A stretch of DNA of 64,000 nucleotides, taken from positions 47,143,540 to 47,207,539 of the forward strand of contig CP154955.1 in the NCBI GenBank assembly GCA_039621445.1, in the 5' to 3' direction. Position numbers and translations under genes: made by a program. The notes below the pieces were generated by a model. It was given only the letters and a program-made list of their open reading frames with translations, was not told where the DNA came from and searched no databases. Positions 1-24,200 of this stretch are shown one piece after another; position 1 is the stretch's first letter; the number at the start of each line of letters is the position of its first letter. The stretch is from Euglena gracilis. Its lineage: Eukaryota; Euglenida; Euglenophyceae; Euglenales.

Positions 1-115
1 CCCCTCCCCACCGCCCCTTCCCGTATCTCCAGAGGTGCCAGTTTTCAGGTCAAACTTTTGTTTCGGCTCCACCGGTGTCGAAGAAATTTCATTGCGAACC
101 GCCACGAAGGTGGGG

Positions 116-167
116 GGCACACCCACACACACCCACACACCCACACCCACACACACACACACACACA

Positions 168-199
<32 letters not shown>

Positions 200-293
200 C
201 ACACAACGCACAACACACCCACCCACCCACGCACACACACCCACACCCACACCCACACATCCACACCCACACACACGCGCGCGCGCATGCACA
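116..293. repeat. CA-rich microsatellite
   Basis: Runs of CACACC, ACAC and GCAC units fill this stretch, with a short CG-alternating end. All long open frames here are His/Thr or Cys/Val translations of the repeat and are not genes. It lies in the intron just upstream of the first recognisable methyltransferase exon. Confidence 0.95.
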
Positions 294-361
294 GCCCACC
301 TCTCAGATGGGGTTCACCCCCACACGGTCACACGGTCCTGCGGTCCGCCCGTCCCCTGCAG

Positions 362-12623
<12,262 letters not shown>

Positions 12624-13911
12624 CCACTGTGTCCGCTGTGTGGAAGAATTCCGCCGGCAGGATAGTTCAATTGCTTTTCCACACTTTATTACACAAAAAA
12701 GGATGGAATTTCACAGTCGCAGATTGTGCTTCACCTAGCAGGCGGCGCTTCCCATCTGTGCAAATCACGTGAGCGATGGCACAGTTAAAGCGTACCGTGG
12801 TGGGCCATGGGAATCATGCCCTCGCAAAGCATACCTGAAACCAGGGGGGGGGGATTTTTCAACTGAGGAGCAAAATGGCAATAAGTGGGAGAGTGGGCCA
12901 TCCTTTTTGCTTCCACGTTCTAAAACGGTCGGGGACAGCAGCTCCTGCTCCAGACCTTGCGAGTGCCTTCCTCATCTTTCTTGCTTCTTTTCGGGGGGGA
13001 CATATCGGGTTTGTATAGAGGCAATGCCTTGTTTTCGGGGAAGAAAAGAGAGGTCTTTGTGCGCCATCGCTGAACCTTCCCTTTACGTAGGTTTTATTGC
13101 ACCTTCCCGAAGACAATCCTGGAAGGAAGGGGAAGCGATGGCAAAGCACAAAGGCCTTCAGGGGATGCCTTGCCGGTGGTGCAGCTTGGGCTGCTGTCTT
13201 CTGGGCTGGGAATGCCTGCCTCGTGCCGCCTCGCCGGGGCTGGACGACGATGTGGCCCCGAGGTGGCCCAGCACCTCAAACGAGGCTTCGGGATCTAAAA
13301 CAGGAAGCCGAGGAGGCAGCTTTTGCTTTAAAACAAAGAGCACGCCTTTATCTCCACGGCAAGCCGCGGCGGAATGAACGTCGCCAATATCGCCAGAGGT
13401 AGGCACGGCTTTGCTTTAAAAAAAAAAACCTTCATCGAAGAGTTTACAGGACGCGAAACGCTTAAAGGCGAAATAATCGCGAACAGTCCGAAACACGCTC
13501 TTCATCCCCGAAAAATTTGGTAACGAGTGTGGGGGGGTCCTGGAAACCAGCCGGAAAAACAACCACTCCGCTGAAGGGGGGGTGAGGCTTCCCGTGGTAA
13601 GTCCGCCCATCCCGCGAACAATGTGAAGAGTGAGGAGAAATAGTCCCGCCCCTCCTGAGGCTTGGGGGGAGGGCCTTTGGGTGCTCCCTGCCGAGGCGGA
13701 AGAAATGTGCCTCTTGGAATCCCCGCGGGGGGGGGAATTCAAGGTCTGTCTGAGCGCTAAAAAGGGGGGGGTGCGAGGAGTCGCTATGACCGCACATAGC
13801 CCATGCGCCTCCCTAAAGGTGAATGACCGTTTGTTTGCAAGCTTGTGCGAGCCAGTGTGTGACCTGGAATGACAGGGGAGAAATATCTTTGCACTTTTAT
13901 TTCTCTTCCAG
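12624..13911. other. Interval without a secure gene
   Basis: A + strand open frame from 13097 to 13402 ends in a charged, helix-like stretch (LRDLKQEAEEAAFALKQRAR). It stops just after a donor-like CAGAG|GTAGGC, but its phase does not fit the exon at 13912 (in-frame stop), and the frame upstream looks random. It may be a fragment of an unrelated coding sequence. Nothing else is supported. Confidence 0.4.
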
Positions 13912-14460
13912 GATGAAAGTTGGGTTCTCACATACGGAATAATGGCCAGAATCATTTTCCAGAGTGTGGGACCTGGGGGACAGGCGCATGAAGACGCCAA
14001 AGGTAGGGAGTGCCTTGGCATAGGCTCCTATCCTAATCTGTAGCCATTCCTAATCAGTAACCTTCCAATAACCCAGCCAGCACATGCATAAGTGTGAAAA
14101 GGGCAGTGGGCAATATTGGGAGGTAGGGGTTGGTATTGCGCATATTCTCATTGAGTTGCCCGCGTTCTGCACATTTGGTTTCATGTTCCACTTTCCACAG
14201 TGGGTTTCCCAGTTTCCCAAGTTTCTCAAAGATGCAAGTTGTCAAGATTCTTGGACTATGAAACATCATTGAAAGAAGTCAAGCAATTCAATCAAAGACA
14301 TTGTCAGAAGTTGAAACTGCGGTAACATTCATTGGCTGAACGGTCACCCGTGAACGTCCATCACCTTTGTTTTGTTGGTTGCCAAGTCAGGTTGTTTTGC
14401 CTGTTTGTTTGGGTTTTGTTTTTCCAACACAGACCTTGGATTTATCCAGAAACAGTCTAG
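13912..14460 (+). CDS. Hypothetical small gene, last three exons
   Basis: Three exons agree in phase: 13912-14002 (acceptor CTCTTCCAG, donor GTAGGG), 14201-14321 (acceptor TTTCCACAG, donor GTAACA) and 14433-14460 (acceptor CCAACACAG, stop TAG). Joined they encode about 79 residues: DESWVLTYGIMARIIFQSVG..., then a charged helix-like part (RFLDYETSLKEVKQFNQRHC), ending RPWIYPETV. I do not recognise the family. There is no start exon in phase 0 that I can support, so the 5' end is open. Confidence 0.35.
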
Positions 14461-15129
14461 AAATGTTTCTTGCGGGAGTGTTGGTGTGGGATTGGGAAAG
14501 AGTCCAGAGGGGTGAGAGTTCTTCCCCCCCCCCTGGACATGACAATGGGGTTGGGTAGGAATCAGGGACCTGAGCCCACCCTGGTTTTACCCAAAAGTGA
14601 ACCCAGAGAAGGTCCTGAAGGGATTCGAGTTTGGGTTGGATCCCCTGAAACTGAGGAGGGAAATAAAGATCCTACGCCGCCGGAGGTCAATCCCGGGTTT
14701 CCCCCTACGGGAGGGGAGCACGGGGTGGTCGTCCCGCGTTAACACGAGCGAATGGAGGCAATAACAAATGCGGAACGTGTGCGGACGCGACTCGACTCAC
14801 CCCCTCTTTTGCCTCTCCCTCTGGTCTCTGGTCCCTCTGGTCCTCCCTGGCCATGCTTTTCGGCCCACTGTTCCGGAGGTGAATGGGTGGGTTCCCCCAA
14901 ATGCTTAATCTTTTCTGCCCAAGAAGCTTTTAATGTTTTTCAACGAAGGGGTAGGGGCTTGGATTTTAAAGCCAAGCACTGCCAGCGATTTTGTTCCTTG
15001 GAAAATGCCCCTCACCCTAATTTTGAAAAAGAAGGCCTCACAGGGGTAAAGCGAGTGCCGAAGGTGACTTACACACACTCAAAGGGGGGACGGCACGCCG
15101 GGCAAAGATATCTTGCGAGCTCGACCCGG
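14461..15129. other. Interval without recognisable feature
   Basis: Mixed G- and C-rich DNA between the hypothetical gene's end and the retroelement's RNase H end. I see no terminal repeat that would define the retroelement's boundary. Confidence 0.4.
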
Positions 15130-16350
15130 CCCTAAGAAATCACATTTGTCTGCAAAACCCCTTGGTCATCAAAGTTTCCGCTTCCATCCCGACCTTGGGC
15201 GGGGGGCGGGGGGGGGGGGGGCGGCCGTGGCGCGGCGGTTTGGGTCTGAAAACCCGACGTGACACCTCGGGCTCCGCACTTTGCTTGAAGGTTTATATTG
15301 TGAGGGACCCACTTTACTTGAAGGTTTGTGTTGTCCTCCATGCACAGTTTGAAAGGCAGTCTCAGAATGGAAGTGAAGGGGTCCCTTCTGCCCCTCCCCC
15401 TTTTGTCAAGTAATGGTAGATTACCTGGTTGTCTACTGACAAGGAAACTGTTTCCCCTGGTCTGCTGAGGATTTTTACAGTGTTTATTTCTGCCCACAGC
15501 TCTTTGCATTTATGTGCAAAACGGAGTCTTCTCTCAAAAATTCTTTCACAATCTTGCCTGTTAGGATGTGCACCCGCCCCCAGGCATGGGGGGTGTCTGG
15601 GTGTAACTCTCTGGTTGCAGTTTGGGGGAAGGGTCTCCCCCACAGGAGTCCAGCAGAATTTTTATTTCATTCAAATGGGCTTTCATTTGCTGTGAAATGG
15701 GATGTTCTGGATTCCAGGGGGCTGTGGAATTTGTCACCAAAAATTTACCAGTGAATCTGTGAAAGCCCTTAAAAATGGCAGGGCTATCAGATTGCACCTT
15801 ATCTGGCCCAAAATGGCAGCCAGTTGCCTTTTGACATGAAATATTTTCTCATAGTTTTTCCCAGTTCCTTCTTTATTGCCTTGAATTTCTTGTTGGGCGC
15901 TTGCGATTTTCCTTCTTGGAAGTTGAGCTGAAACTCAAGCTGATTTACAACTTGGGTGGGCTGAAAGGTGGACTTTTGGACATTAATTTTGAACCCTGCT
16001 TTCAGCAAATATCTGACCACTGTGCTGAGATGAGTTTGCAAATTATTTTTTTGTTGGGGCCACCCTCAAAATGTCGTCCAGGTACATGATCTCCAAAGCT
16101 TTTCAAATGTTTTCATCACTCCCCTGAAAATTTTGGGCATGGCATTCAGGCCAAAACAGCCTGCCTGGAATTCCCAGGTCTGCCCCCCTGATGTCTTAAC
16201 AATTGCCTTAGGGTCTGTCTGACTGGGATGTGAAAATGCGCATCCTTCAAAAAAATTTTAGCTTCCCATTGGCCTGGGACTGGGAAAATGTGGTGGATGT
16301 GATCCAGCTTGAAGGTTTTCACTGGAAAGTGTTGGTTGTCCAACACCCCC
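15130..16350 (-). pseudogene. DIRS-like reverse transcriptase/RNase H, broken
   Basis: Read on the minus strand. RT motif A region is FKLDHIHHIFPVPGQWEAKI then LKDAHFHIPV (16146-16346). The catalytic box IMYLDDIL lies near 16070-16092. Thumb-side motif LLKAGFKINVQKSTFQPTQ follows (15799-16041). The RNase H-like part has SLSVDNQVIYHYLTKGGG (near 15400-15460) and VKWVPHNIN (near 15300). These motifs and their order are those of DIRS/tyrosine-recombinase retrotransposons. Frameshifts and stops separate the blocks, so this is a fossil. No tyrosine recombinase was found; a gypsy- or Pao-like origin is less likely but not excluded. Confidence 0.75.
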
Positions 16351-16482
16351 TTCCCAACCCTCAGAAAACCACCTTATTGGGGAAATAAATTCCTTGGAGG
16401 AAAATTGGGCAGACACCCCCCTACCCAAGAGACTTCAAAAAAGCCTGCAGTGGTGGCAGAAAAATGCCCCTCCAGCAACTCA

Positions 16483-17690
16483 TCAAAGATGGCATCCAAC
16501 CCCCTGGGTAAGGCACCCAAAATTGTCCACCCACCCAAAAACCAGAGCCAATTTAGACCTGAAACAAGCAGAAACATTCTGCTGGACTACGAGGAAACTG
16601 GTTCGGGAAAAAAGAGTGGGGGAGTCAGCAACCCAACACTTAATACCATGATTTTTAATGTCAAAATCAGAAGGGGGAACAACAAAATGAAGAATGATCA
16701 GGGACTGCAGAGTACTAAACATTTCACCCTTAGTGCCCCCAAGGATTTCATTTTGGAAAGACACAGGGGGGGGGGTGCATGCACTCTCTCCATCTCTGCT
16801 CACCGAATCTCTGGTCCTCCACTTCGTTCTTGGTGTTGTCAGGGCCTCTGAGGGTCCCCCCTGTTTTTGATCTTCCCCTGCCATGGGTGTAACGAAATGA
16901 TCCAGGGGGTTGACCTCCTTTTCCTCCAATACCCCTCTGGGGCATCCTCCTTGGGCTTTTCAAGCTTATGTTAATGAGGTGTGTACCTTAACCTACCGTA
17001 CCTTTGGTGGCCGGTGTTGGACCACCCCTGGACCCCATTGCCCAGGCGCCTGTGGCCTCCATGGTCCTTCATTTTTTGTCTGGCCTTGCTTGCCTTGTAA
17101 ATAAAACTGGCCTCCGTGGCCTTGTATATAATTCTGGCCCCCATGGCCCTGATAGCTTTTTGCTCCGCCTCCAGCTCCACTTGAAATCTGCGGGGGCTGG
17201 TGCGCCTCCCCCTCTTCCCCTTCGGAGGGGTTGTTGTGTTGAAAAAATGGGGGGGGTTTGACAGACCTGGCTTCTGCCCCTGCCTTTGGGGAGTTGCTGG
17301 TGGAATTTCCCCATGGCCACCACCTTGCCCTTAATTCCATCCTCTGCACTTGTGTTTCCTCCGGGATACTGTTGTCCCACCTTGTTTTGACATTCGGGCC
17401 CCTCCCTCCTCCTTCTAGTCTCTCTCTCTCAGCACTTCCTGGGAGTCCCAGTTCGGCTTCGTCTGAGACTCTGCCCTGTCCTCTGGTGTAAAATGGGCAC
17501 TTGGCGACACCAAAACAGAGCCACTGGCAAACGAGGCCTGGCCTCACAAGGTGTTTGTCCTTCGCCCTCGGGGCCTCCTCCTTTGTCAACACCAACCCAC
17601 CAAGCCGCACCCGACTCGGAGGAACGGGCGAAGCACAAAGACCTTGAAATGCTAAGCGAGTTACGTTGCTTTTACGATTAAAAAAAAAAA
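16483..17690 (-). pseudogene. Gag-like part of the DIRS-like element
   Basis: Immediately upstream, on the minus strand, of the RT remnant. It encodes Gly/Gln-rich repeats (SYQGHGGQNYIQGHGGQF), Pro- and charge-rich stretches and a few Cys/His, in two frames. This composition is usual for retrotransposon Gag tails, but no zinc knuckle is convincing. Called mainly by position. Confidence 0.45.
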
Positions 17691-20600
17691 AGTCGACTGC
17701 CGATCTGAAAAAAACAGACCTCGCAGGCTCCAAAAATGCCCCGCAGTGGCTGAGAAAGACCCAAAATAGCCCAATTGACAAAAAAAAGGGGTGAAAATGG
17801 TTCGAAGAAATCTGAAAAAAATATGCGGAAAAATTTTGGGAACGGGTAAAATATGTGCTAGATATCTCCGAATTTGTACTAGATATGCGCAAAACATGCA
17901 AAATATGGCCAAAAGAAAAGTGAAATATGCACCAAATACATATGCGAAATATGCCAAAAATATGCGCTGCGCACATTCACCCCCCCCCGGAATGGGGTCT
18001 GCGACAACTGTTGCCCACATCTTGAGGTCGTCAAACATTCAACCTTAAATCAGCTTGAAAACTGATGCTTTTCTTTTCTTCTCACAATTCTTTGCTCCAA
18101 CCACTGAGCCAGCAAACAAAGTGCCAAGTGCTGAGCCGAAAAATTTTGCCTATGGGGGCTATGGGGGGAGTCCTGAACTCAGGGTGGGTCTGTACCCCCC
18201 TGGCGGGTCAGACCCCCTCTGGTCCAGGAAAGGGGGGGGGGGGGGGCAGCCCACCATGCAAACCCAATACACCTCCTCATATGCCAACCTGATGAGAAGA
18301 TTCTGCATTGCAGGCAACAAAATACCAACGGTTCTCACATTGGAGGGGACGACGATGTGCAACATGGGTGGTAAAAATGGCAGGTTGAAAACTCATTGTA
18401 AAAGAAAAAGGTACGCAATTGAGTGGGAGTTATCACAAATGGGAGAGGGTTGAGGCGGCAAAAACAAATAAAAAAAAAAAAAAAAGACAAAGCAAAGCAG
18501 AACGGTGAGTGCCAGTGAGGTGGGGATCCCAAGTGGTTTGCACAAACTGGAACATTCAACCAATTGCTCAACAGGGGATGGGGGATCTGAATTACAACAT
18601 GGGAGATGGCAGGAAGGGGGGGGGGCAAGAGACGTGGGGGGGGCAGAAAGAGTGGGGGTGCACCTGAGGGGCCAAATGTTTGGGTCCCTGTGCCACGCAG
18701 TTTGAAAATCAAAAAAAAAAAAATTTCATAGGAAAAAAAAAAAAAGGGAGCACGTCCAGTGAATTGGGGAATGAACCAAAACAGATAAATAAAACAACCA
18801 AAAAACAAATTCATCATACAAAAATTGCAAAGATTTTCAAGATTCTCAAATCGAAACCAGGGGGGAACAAAAAGATTCCTGAGAGAAGTTCCAGCAAATC
18901 AAGCTGGAAATTGGCAAAAACACATTGGAAAAAAAAAAACAAAAAAAAAACACAAAGAACAAAACCAAAAATAAAGAATCATGGGCAGTGGGGGGGGCAG
19001 ACAAAAATTTGCTGAAAATAAATTTGATATGAAAATTTGAAAAGTGGAGCGAAGGTCACAAAAAAATTAAAATTACTAAACTTTACAAAAAAAACACTCT
19101 CAAAACATTTGGAAAACCACCAGCTCCCAAAAAAAAACATCAAAAAATCTAGGAAGTAACTCTACCAACATGAAAGTTAAACCTGGAGCAAAAGCTGGTG
19201 AAAAGGGTAAAAATTAAAAAATGCATTGCCAAATGCAATCAGGGCTTCAAGGGGGTTGGGGCATTGCAAAAATTGGAATCAAAACATATGCACCCATGGG
19301 AAAAAATGTGCCAGACAAACAACAGGGAACTAATCCTTCACAAGCATCAGCAAAGTATTGCCAAAGCCTAAACAAACTGCAAAAGAAAATGTGAAAAGGC
19401 GACCACGCTGGGGTGTCAAGTGCACACAATGCACGAGTGAACCTGACATTGGACAGAGAGAACTGTGAGACCAGCACTGGACAAGGAAAAAGGGCTGGGG
19501 GGCACTGGTTGCAGCAGGGGAAAACCTTTGACAGCACCACACCAAAAACAAACAAAGGAGAGCACAAAAAGCCAGAAACAGGGGGTGGGGTGTGACAGAA
19601 CAGTAAACCTTTCTGGGGGGGATGCACTAATTCTGGTGAAAGCACCGCCCTAAGCTTCAAAAGCTATGGAACCATTTGAAAATCAGAAATTCAAAAAGTC
19701 ATAAATTGGCATCTGAAAAGTCAGAAATCTAGCAAAACGAAAGACCCTCCAGGTGGGTAGCAAGCAAAGGCATTGTTGGCTGCAAAAAAACAACCAGGGA
19801 AACCAGAAAAGAAGCTTGGTGGTGGGTCGACAGCTTGCCCACCCCCCCTCCCCCGTGGTATGGCAGGGATGGGCATAGCTGCTGGTGGGGTGGGGCCTGT
19901 TGCCACATTCGACCCCCTGCTCTGGAGAAGACCTGCATTTGCTGGGCCCCTCCAAACCCCCCTGGGGCCTGTGCAACTGGTGCTGCCAAAGTTGGCACTG
20001 TGCACATATGAAAGCCATGATGACTGCATGTAACAGAAAAGACCCCCCTGCCAGAGTGGGCACAACAGTGAGGGTTGTGCGGCCAGCCTTCGGTGGCTCT
20101 ACCCCAGCAAAAGCAGCCATTTGCCATTGGTGGGAGCACCCCAGCTGTGCTGCAGCCCTCGTGTGCACACAACTGCTTTACAAGCCGACCATACAGGGTG
20201 TCAACAACCCCCACATGGGGCATGGTTCTGAGACTGGAATGGTGGGTAAAACTGGTTCAGACCCCCCCCCTGTCCAGCAGGGGGGACACTCCCCCCACAG
20301 TTTGGGTGGCCTGCCGGCGCTCCCCCCCGTAAGTGCCCAAATGGCAGACCAGGCAGGCAAAAAGTTGGCGAAATTTGCCCAAACGCCTGGAAAATTGGGG
20401 GGGCCCCCCCCCGTGAAACCCCCCCCGGGGTCGTCAGACCGCCCCAGCAGGTGGGACTCTGCAAACAACCCACTACAAAAGCAGCCAATTCAAGTGAGCC
20501 TCCCCTCTGGCCAACCCCTTCCTCCCCTTGGTTCGGGTTGTTTCCGCTGCAGATGGGGTCAGCTCCCGTGCCCCACGCAAACCCAGCCCACCTGGATGGA

Positions 20601-20890
20601 GCCCCCCTCATTTCAAGCTGGACCTGCACAAATTGGCACGCATTGTTGCACCACACACACAGGCCGACTCACACACCCACCCACACAAACACACATAAAC
20701 ACAATGGTGCCAGACGGCAGCCGGGGGGGGGGGGGCAGTCAGCCAACTGGGTTGGCTAACTACCCAATTGATCAGCAGATTTGTCCAGGTCAGCGAAGGT
20801 CGGCGAGACATCCTCCCTACACTCCTAATGGGTCATATCCGCCTCTCAAAAAAGTTCTCCCAAATCGCCCCAAAACGAGCCAAAATGGCT
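17691..20890. other. A-rich and mixed DNA, no secure gene
   Basis: 17800-17960 has recurrent ATATGC motifs, 18690-19160 is A-homopolymer-rich, and 20640-20705 is CA-rich. An open frame at 18055-18453 (+) encodes a basic end with several Cys (CNMGGKNGRLKTHCKRKR) that could be a retroelement Gag scrap. No motif is decisive. Confidence 0.4.
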
Positions 20891-20898
20891 CCAGAACG

Positions 20899-20899
<1 letters not shown>

Positions 20900-20953
<54 letters not shown>

Positions 20954-20964
20954 TATATATATAG

Positions 20965-21023
<59 letters not shown>

Positions 21024-21030
21024 TATATAC
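20900..21030. repeat. TA dinucleotide microsatellite
   Basis: About 130 bp of alternating TA with a few single-base interruptions, close to the left edge of the large satellite. Confidence 0.97.
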
Positions 21031-21208
21031 AAGAAAAATCTAAGAAAATATCTACATTTTTTTTCAACTCTGCCCATGGGACTTTGGGCATGATGGGCGC
21101 TGTAAAAATGACTCAGTTTGCCCCTGAGCATGTTGCACAATTTGTCATTGGAGGACGGCCATAGGCCAACAAAAATGAATGACGGTGTATAACTGTGCAA
21201 AACAAAGT

Positions 21209-24200
21209 GCCTTGCAATTTTTAACAGTCATCGCCCACCCTTCCATGGAGGGGTTGGAGCACCGCCCTACAGCAGCTCCGTGCACAGCCCCTGCCGTACT
21301 GAACTAATTCTGAACCCCCCTCCCTGCCAGCAGTCACCATCAACCATTTGGCCAGTTCTGCCACACAGTCCCCACCGCATCTCGGTGTCAGCAACAAGAC
21401 GCCGCACAGCTGGAGCACGGCGTGTGATTATAACACCTCCAGCGAACGGCTCTATTGTGCCACCTGGGCTGTGGGCTGACGCTGCCTGGCACCCACAAAA
21501 AGGCCGAAAAACGCCCCCAGTGCCCAAGGGCAGACCCCCACAGCGTGGCTGGTGTCGATAAAGCTTGCCGAACCACCTCCCCCCCCCCTCCGTAAACCGG
21601 CAGGGCCATCGGAGTCGAAACCTCTGCACTCTGGGTAGGCACCTCTGCACAGATGGGTAGGGGGGGGGGGTGCCGCAGAACTGTGACCAGCACTCCGACC
21701 CACCTCCGGGAAACCTGGCGCTGGGGCCGCTGCACTCCGGTGATCCCACCCCGCATCTGGGTGCCCACTAACCGCCATTGCGCAGCACCTGTGCTGCCAC
21801 AGCTCCTCGGTGCACCGCCATATGACACAGCCCAATGTCAAAAGAGCACAACCTCCCAAACGCCATACCAGCCGGCTGGGACAACGGGGCTGTGGGTTGT
21901 CATGCATTGCACCCGTCTCACTGCCCTGCTGGCCCTGGGTGCCTTGCAACCATTACGATTCGTCGCCCACCCTTCCATGAGGGGGTTGGAGCACCGCCCT
22001 ACAGCAGCTTCGTGCACAGCCCCTGCTGTACTGAACTAATTCTGAACCCCCCTCCCTACCAGCAGTCGCCATCAACCATTTGGCCAGTTCTGCCACACAG
22101 TCCCCACCGCATCTCGGTGTCAGCAACAACACGCCGCACAGCTGGAGCACGGCGTGTGATTATAACACCTCCAGCGAACGGCTCTATTGTGCCACCTGGG
22201 CTGTGGGCTGACGCTGCCTGGCACCCACAAAAAGGCCGAAAAACGCCCCCTGTGCCCAAGGGCAGACCCCCACAGCTTGGCTGGTGTCGACAAAGCTTGC
22301 CGAACCACCTCCCCCCCCCTCCGTAAAATGCCCGGCAGGGCCATCGGAGTCGAAACCTCTGCACTCAGATGGGTAGGGGGGGGGGGGGCGCAGAACTGTG
22401 ACCAGCACTCCGACCCACCTCCGGGAAACCTGGCGCTGGGGCCGCTGCACTCCAGTGATCCCACCCCGCATCTGGGTGCCCACTAACCGCCATTGCGCAG
22501 CACCTGTACTGCCACAGCTCCTCGGTGCACCGCCATATGACACAGCCCAATGTCAAAAGAGCACAACCTCCCAAACGCCATACCAGCCGGCTGGGACAAC
22601 GGGGTTGTGGGTTGTCATGCATTGCACCCGTCTCACTGCCCTGCTGGCCCTGGGTGCCTTGCAACCATTACGATTCGTCGCCCACCCTTCCATGTAGGGG
22701 TTGGAGCACCGCCCTACAGCAGCTCCGTGCACAGCCCCTGCTGTACTGAACTAATTCTGAACCCCCCTCCCTGCCAGCAGTCGCCATCAACCATTGGGCC
22801 AGTTCTGCCACACAGTCCCCACCGCATCTCGGTGTCAGCAACAACACGCCGCACAGCTGGAGCACGGCGTGTGATTATAACACCTCCAGCGAACGGCTCT
22901 ATTGTGCCACCTGGGCTGTGGGCTGATGCTGCCTGGCACCCACAAACAGGCCGAAAAACGCCCCCAGTGCCCAAGGGCAGACCCCCACAGCTTGGCTGGT
23001 GTCGACGAAACTTGCCGAACCACCTCCCCCACCCCTCCGTAAAATGCCCGACAGGGCCATCGGAGTCGAAACCTCTGCACTCAGATGGTTAGGGGGGGGG
23101 GTGCCGCAGAACTGTGACCAGCACTCCGACCCACCTCCGGGAAACCTGGCGCTGGGGCCGCTGCACTCCGGTGATCCCACCCCGCATCTGGGTGCCCACT
23201 AACCGCCATTGCGCAGCACCTGTACTGCCACAGCTCCTCGGTGCACCGCCATATGACACAGCCCAATGTCAAAAGAGCACAACCTCCCAAACGCCATACC
23301 AGCCGGCTGGGACAACGGGGCTGTGGGTTGTCATGCATTGCACCCGTCTCACTGCCCTGCTGGCCCTGTGTGCCTTACAACCATTACGATTTGTCGGCCA
23401 CCCTTCCATGTAGGGGTTGGAGCACCGCCCTACAGCAGCTCCGTGCACAGCCCCTGCTGTACTGAACTAATTCTGAACCCCCCTCCCTGCCAGCAGTCAC
23501 CATCAACCATTGGGCCAGTTCTGCCACACAGTCCCCACCGCATCTCGGTGTCAGCAACAACACGCCGCACAGCTGGAGCACGGCGTGTGATTATAACACC
23601 TCCAGCGAACGGCTCTATTGTGCCACCTGGGCTGTGGGCTGATGCTGCCTGGCACTCACCAAAGGCCGAAAAAGCCACCTGTGCCTAAGGGCAGACCCCC
23701 ACAGCGTGACTGGTGTCGACAAAGCTTGCCGAACCACCTCCCCACCCCGCAAAGTCGCCCGGCAGGGCCATCGGAGTCGAAACCTCTGCACTCAGATGGT
23801 TAGGGGGGGGGGGGTGCCGCAGAACTGTGACCAGCACTCCGACCCACCTCCGGGAAACCTGGCGCTGGGGCCGCTGCACTCCGGTGATCCCACCCCGCAT
23901 CTGGGTGCCCACTAACCGCCATTGCGCAGCACCTGTGCTGCCACAGCTCCTCGGTGCACCGCCATATGACACAGCCCAATGTCAAAAGAGCACAACCTCC
24001 CAAACGCCATACCAGCCGGCTGGGACAACGGGGCTGTGGGTTGTCATGCATTGCACCCGTCTCACTGCCCTGCTGGCCCTGGGTGCCTTGCAACCATTAC
24101 GAGTCGTCGCCCACCCTTCCATGAGGGGGTTGGAGCACCGCCCTACAGCAGCTCCGTGCACAGCCCCTGCTGTACTGAACTAATTCTGAACCCCCCTCCC

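Noticed and set aside
45-299. Long His/Thr- and Cys/Val-rich open frames
   Set aside because: They are translations of the CA/GT microsatellite in every frame; no start context, domain or splice support.
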